Below are positions 63,848 through 64,000 of a stretch of 64,000 nucleotides of DNA, piece by piece. Every line of letters starts with the position of its first letter. The stretch's first letter is position 1. A program made the position numbers and the translations under genes. Below the pieces are notes generated by a model. That model was not told where the DNA came from, did not search any database, and saw only the letters and a list, made by a program, of their open reading frames with translations. The DNA lies in assembly GCF_012849095.1 (NCBI RefSeq), contig NZ_CP051680.1, forward strand, positions 7,250,001-7,314,000, in the 5' to 3' direction. The stretch comes from Cohnella herbarum. GTDB lineage: Bacteria; Bacillota; Bacilli; Paenibacillales; Paenibacillaceae.

Positions 63848-64000
63848 ATGAACGATAAGAATGTGGGTCCATTGCAAAAGGAAAGGTTGCGGAAAATAGA
63901 CAAGGTCATCCATGAGGGAAGTTACGAAGCGGAATGGTATTCCCTAGGCAAGTATTCCATTCCTTCCTGGTACGAGGACGCGAAGTTCGGCATTTTCGTC
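63848..64000 (+). CDS. GH29 alpha-L-fucosidase, N-terminal part (runs off the window)
   Basis: 51 codons are visible. IDKVIHEGSYEAEWYSLGKYSIPSWYEDAKFGIFV parallels the start of the GH29 enzyme at 54742 (IDDVIRKGVYKDNW...PEPIWYRNAKFGIFI), so this is a second fucosidase of the same subtype. It begins 5 bases after the GH35 stop and is clearly in the same operon. ATG follows GGGGGG. Confidence 0.8.
   Translation, partial: MNDKNVGPLQKERLRKIDKVIHEGSYEAEWYSLGKYSIPSWYEDAKFGIFV

Noticed and set aside
1..64000. tRNA, rRNA, insertion sequences, prophage genes or riboswitches
   Set aside because: I saw no transposase or integrase frames, no cloverleaf-like sequences and no conserved riboswitch cores.

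Overview
The window looks like chromosomal DNA of a Gram-positive, spore-forming member of the Paenibacillaceae (Paenibacillus/Cohnella-like). Evidence: strong AGGAGG-type ribosome sites with many TTG/GTG starts, Bacillus-type AraR control of arabinose genes, lipoprotein sugar-binding proteins with LplB/YtcP-type permeases, a YesM/YesN-type two-component pair, a membrane-anchored AraC regulator, a collagen-like Gly-X-Y protein, and many glycoside hydrolases (GH). This placement is an inference; no rRNA or tRNA gene is present to confirm it.

Layout. 1-7100: end of a CorA-like transporter, allantoinase, a surface/toxin-like protein with a decayed tandem copy, a sugar-nucleotide pair (rfbF plus a frameshifted thiamine-diphosphate enzyme), and two small reverse-strand genes. 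7160-10965: a complete arabinose unit (araR, araD, araB) with two AraR boxes. 11066-15372: two small exported or beta-sandwich proteins, an ECF sigma/anti-sigma pair, a TVP38-type membrane protein and a collagen-like protein. 15490-15945: repeat array A. 16043-22386: a LacI regulator, a sugar ABC importer, an oxidoreductase and a ThuA-like protein, with two matching operators. 22469-26318: a hydrolase, an HxlR regulator, a flavin monooxygenase with its reductase, and a TetR regulator. 26382-31205: a GH5 enzyme, repeat arrays B and C, a small beta-sandwich protein and a putative GH. 31506-36592: a GH36-type alpha-galactosidase with three phosphoesterases. 36653-50947: an AraC-type membrane regulator facing an oligosaccharide ABC importer, then GH101-like, two GH110-like, GH109, aldo/keto reductase and phosphoesterase genes. 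51011-64000: a second small beta-sandwich protein, array D, a broken histidine kinase with its intact response regulator, an AraC regulator, then GH29, GH95-like, GH95, GH35 and a second GH29 that runs off the end.

How it works together. The right-hand 25 kb reads as an oligosaccharide-dismantling locus. A dedicated ABC importer brings in intact chains. Enzymes that lack signal peptides then appear to remove fucose (GH29, GH95), alpha-1,3-galactose (GH110-like), alpha-GalNAc (GH109), core GalNAc linkages (GH101-like) and beta-galactose (GH35) in the cytoplasm. This set matches blood-group or mucin-type O-glycans, or a glycan with similar caps.

Three observations stand out. (1) Four intergenic arrays all use a period of exactly 51 bp although their sequences differ. 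(2) A TetR-type operator (core ACTGAC-pyrimidine-purine-GTCAGT) sits at the start point of three near-identical promoters, linking a GH5-tetR unit with two distant paralogous small proteins. (3) Two otherwise well-preserved genes are broken at a GGGG run where one extra G restores a conserved motif; this suggests a sequence error or slippage rather than true decay.
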